Origin: Lysobacterales bacterium
GTDB lineage: Bacteria; Pseudomonadota; Gammaproteobacteria; Xanthomonadales; SZUA-5
Length of the DNA stretch: 7,959 bases
NCBI GenBank assembly: GCA_024710675.1
Contig: JANJUH010000041.1
Span: 1-7,959, forward strand
Direction: 5' to 3'
The notes under the pieces are model-generated. The model made no database searches, was not told the origin of the DNA, and saw only the letters and a program-made list of their open reading frames with translations. Positions 6,628 through 7,959 of this stretch are shown here, in pieces (the stretch's first letter is position 1; the number at the start of each line of letters is the position of its first letter). The position numbers and the translations under genes were made by a program.

Positions 6628-7590
6628 TCAGTCTGCTTTCGCGACCGGGCTCCTGGCGTAGCCAATGCCCTTGAGCCTCTGCTGGCCGAGGGCAATGGCC
6701 TTGTCGATCAGTTCTTGCGCGGTTCCGACCACGCGCCAGTAGCCGTTGCCCACACCTTTGACGTCGTGCTCCCAGCGTTGGCCCTCGATGCCCAGCTTGG
6801 AGAGGGCCCTCGGCTCACTGGCCTCGATCTTGCCCCGTTTGCCGGGATACATCTGCCGGCCGGACCAGTCGACCAGCTCGATGTATTGCGCATTGGTGAG
6901 CGCTAGCACGCTCTGGCCGATCCCGGCGATGGGCTCGAGCGTCTCGTTCGGATCGATGCGGCCGGCCTTGATGTCCTCGGCGCGTCGCTTGACGCTGGTA
7001 TGTCGCGAGTCGAGCACGCCATCGGCAATGCCGGCCCGGACTGGATTGAGGTCAACGTAGACCATCGCCGCCGCCAGAGCCTGCTCGCTTTCGAGCACCT
7101 GGCACTTGAAGCGCCCCTCCCAGAAGCGCCCCGTGACATCGTCCTCGGCGTTGGCCAGTCGGGCGATGTGCTCGTCCAGGCAGCGCATGAACCACGATAG
7201 GTCCATCAGACGCAGGCGGCGCTCGGCCAGGGCTTCGGGATCGGACAGCAAAATCTCGCGTCGTTGTTGGTCGCGACCTTCGCGGGCGGAAGGGAAGAGC
7301 TGGATCCAGCGATCGGCGACGTCCTCGGCGGTCCACTTGTCGGCGGCATCGGGCCGCAGTTCGAGCACCACGTGGAGGTGGTTGCTCATCACCGCGTAGC
7401 TCATGATCGAGACGGCGAAGAGATCGGCGAGGAAGCCGATGCGGTCTTCGACCCACTGGCGGCGGTGGTCGTAGTTCTCGCCCGAGTAAGGATCGTCCCC
7501 ACACAGCCACGCGCGTCGCACGCAGCGAGCGACGCAGTGGTAGCGGCCAGGCAGGCCGCGTGGGGCGAAGTGCTTGCGGGCGCAGGTCAT
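6628..7590 (-). CDS. Y1 (HUH) transposase, REP-associated type
   Basis: 320 residues. The HUH motif is NHLHVVL, with H71 and H73 as the metal ligands of a single-strand DNA nuclease. YVDLNPVRAG at 178-187 is the conserved segment of the IS200-like / REP-associated tyrosine transposase family; Y178 is the candidate nucleophile, though Y177-equivalents differ between subgroups. GRFWEGRFKCQ (154-164) is also typical. The N terminus, RYHCVARCVRRAWLCGDD (16-33), matches my memory of a long subgroup common in gammaproteobacteria, and the region after about 200 is a C-terminal extension not found in short IS200 TnpA proteins (around 150 residues). It has no TnpB partner. The gene appears intact, with no frameshift. 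The ATG at 7590 is preceded by CTGCCCCC and no Shine-Dalgarno. It is probably a domesticated or single-copy enzyme acting on nearby repeats. Confidence 0.9.
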   Translation of the reverse strand: MTCARKHFAPRGLPGRYHCVARCVRRAWLCGDDPYSGENYDHRRQWVEDRIGFLADLFAVSIMSYAVMSNHLHVVLELRPDAADKWTAEDVADRWIQLFPSAREGRDQQRREILLSDPEALAERRLRLMDLSWFMRCLDEHIARLANAEDDVTGRFWEGRFKCQVLESEQALAAAMVYVDLNPVRAGIADGVLDSRHTSVKRRAEDIKAGRIDPNETLEPIAGIGQSVLALTNAQYIELVDWSGRQMYPGKRGKIEASEPRALSKLGIEGQRWEHDVKGVGNGYWRVVGTAQELIDKAIALGQQRLKGIGYARSPVAKAD

Positions 7591-7667
7591 GGGGGCAGGA
7601 TGGCCGAACGGGCAACGCTGTCGCGTCAGTGGTGTACTGATTCTTCCGTCAGAGTTTTCCTACCGCT

Positions 7668-7708
7668 GCTGGGTGTCCCGGTTCCGCAGCTGGGTGTCCC
7701 GGTTCCGC
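7668..7708. repeat. Tandem pair carrying TGGGTGTCCCGGT, 5' side of the transposase
   Basis: The 20-base unit GCTGGGTGTCCCGGTTCCGC occurs at 7668-7687 and 7689-7708, a 21-base period with a single spacer base. Read on the minus strand the core is ACCGGGACACCCA, differing by one base from the core at 6434-6482. It begins 77 bases upstream of the transposase start codon. Confidence 0.85.
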
Positions 7709-7712
7709 CTGA

Positions 7713-7732
7713 ATCCCGGCCTACGCCGGGAT
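7713..7732. repeat. REP-like hairpin ATCCCGGC/GCCGGGAT
   Basis: An eight-base-pair perfect stem encloses the loop CTAC, directly after the motif pair at 7668-7708. The sequence around it (GAATCCCGGCCTACGCCGGG, then ATGACG) is a form I recall as a common dispersed repeat in xanthomonad-like genomes. It lies between the transposase start and the stop codon of the next gene, and could be a target or end structure for the transposase. Confidence 0.65.
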
Positions 7733-7789
7733 GACGCCTCTGGCAGCGCCTTGCGGCTGCTCGCAAAGGCCGGGTGTCCGGGATGCTGG

Positions 7790-7959
7790 TCAAAACTGCT
7801 CTCGAACCAGCCACATGTGGATCAGAGGAACGAGGATTGGCGTGCCGTATGCCCCGAAGGCCAAGGGAACCAGCGCCTCCGGAACTTCAAGGCCGAGTGT
7901 TCCGCTTGCGACGACGACGGCCGAGCCCAAGACCAGCAGGACTCCGATGGAAGTACCCC
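7790..7959 (-). CDS. Membrane protein, C-terminal part (cut by window edge)
   Basis: I translated this by hand from the reverse strand: 55 residues up to a TGA at 7792-7790, in frame with codons starting at 7957. The sequence begins GTSIGVLLVLGSAVVVASGT and ends GTPILVPLIHMWLVREQF. It reads as two hydrophobic helices (about 3-20 and 27-51) with a short charged tail VREQF, as expected for the end of an inner-membrane protein. The other two minus-strand frames have stops or poor composition. I do not recognise the family. It precedes the transposase gene in the same orientation, 200 bases away, with repeats between, so co-transcription is unlikely. Confidence 0.65.
   Translation of the reverse strand, partial: GTSIGVLLVLGSAVVVASGTLGLEVPEALVPLAFGAYGTPILVPLIHMWLVREQF

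Larger units (their letters stand above)
6434..7708 (-). mobile_element. Possible transposase unit bounded by inverted paired motifs
   Basis: The Y1 transposase gene sits between two tandem motif pairs that share the core ACCGGGACA-S-CCA. The pair on the left reads on the plus strand and the pair on the right reads on the minus strand. This resembles REP-associated tyrosine transposase loci, where the gene is flanked by inverted repeats it recognises. I do not see sharp element ends or a target duplication, so the boundaries are those of the motif pairs only. Confidence 0.45.

Noticed and set aside
7626..7814. A 62-codon minus-strand frame with RRHPGVGRD
   Set aside because: It is translation of the hairpin repeat and the tandem motif pair; the HPGVGRD string is a frequent artefact of such repeats.

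Overview
The window is GC-rich, densely coding bacterial DNA. Gene content, codon use, a family of scattered hairpin repeats and a Y1 transposase of a type I associate with Xanthomonadales/Lysobacterales suggest a gammaproteobacterium near that order. This placement is from memory and no marker gene is present, so it is tentative.

Layout, left to right. A truncated APC-type amino acid permease runs off the left edge on the minus strand (1-554). A 404-base divergent region follows, holding a perfect 16-base palindrome and a C/G-rich hairpin repeat. Next is a secreted metal-dependent amidohydrolase on the plus strand (959-2239). It converges, across an imperfect inverted repeat, on a 961-residue membrane Ser/Thr protein kinase with periplasmic TPRs (minus, 2354-5239). 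Upstream of the kinase lies a broken second copy of the amidohydrolase 3' end (5398-5626), then a second copy of the inverted repeat, then a GNAT acetyltransferase (minus, 5741-6241). The right part carries a Y1 (HUH) transposase (minus, 6628-7590), bracketed by paired short motifs in inverted orientation. A truncated membrane protein (minus, from 7790) runs off the right edge.

The central result is a duplication of about 430 bases flanking the kinase. Positions 2011-2443 align with 5398-5830 at an almost constant offset of 3387. Each copy holds the amidohydrolase 3' end, the inverted repeat and the 3' end of a convergent minus-strand gene. In the right copy that gene is the intact GNAT enzyme. 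In the left copy it is the last 29 codons of the kinase, including its stop codon. The simplest reading is an ancestral amidohydrolase / repeat / GNAT locus into which the kinase gene was placed, so that the kinase ends in a tail captured in frame from the acetyltransferase and a dead amidohydrolase stub remains on the far side.

The genes do not form an obvious pathway. The permease and amidohydrolase could share a role in amino acid or peptide use, but that is inference only. None of the five genes whose start is visible has a Shine-Dalgarno sequence, and four have a run of C or pyrimidine directly before the ATG.
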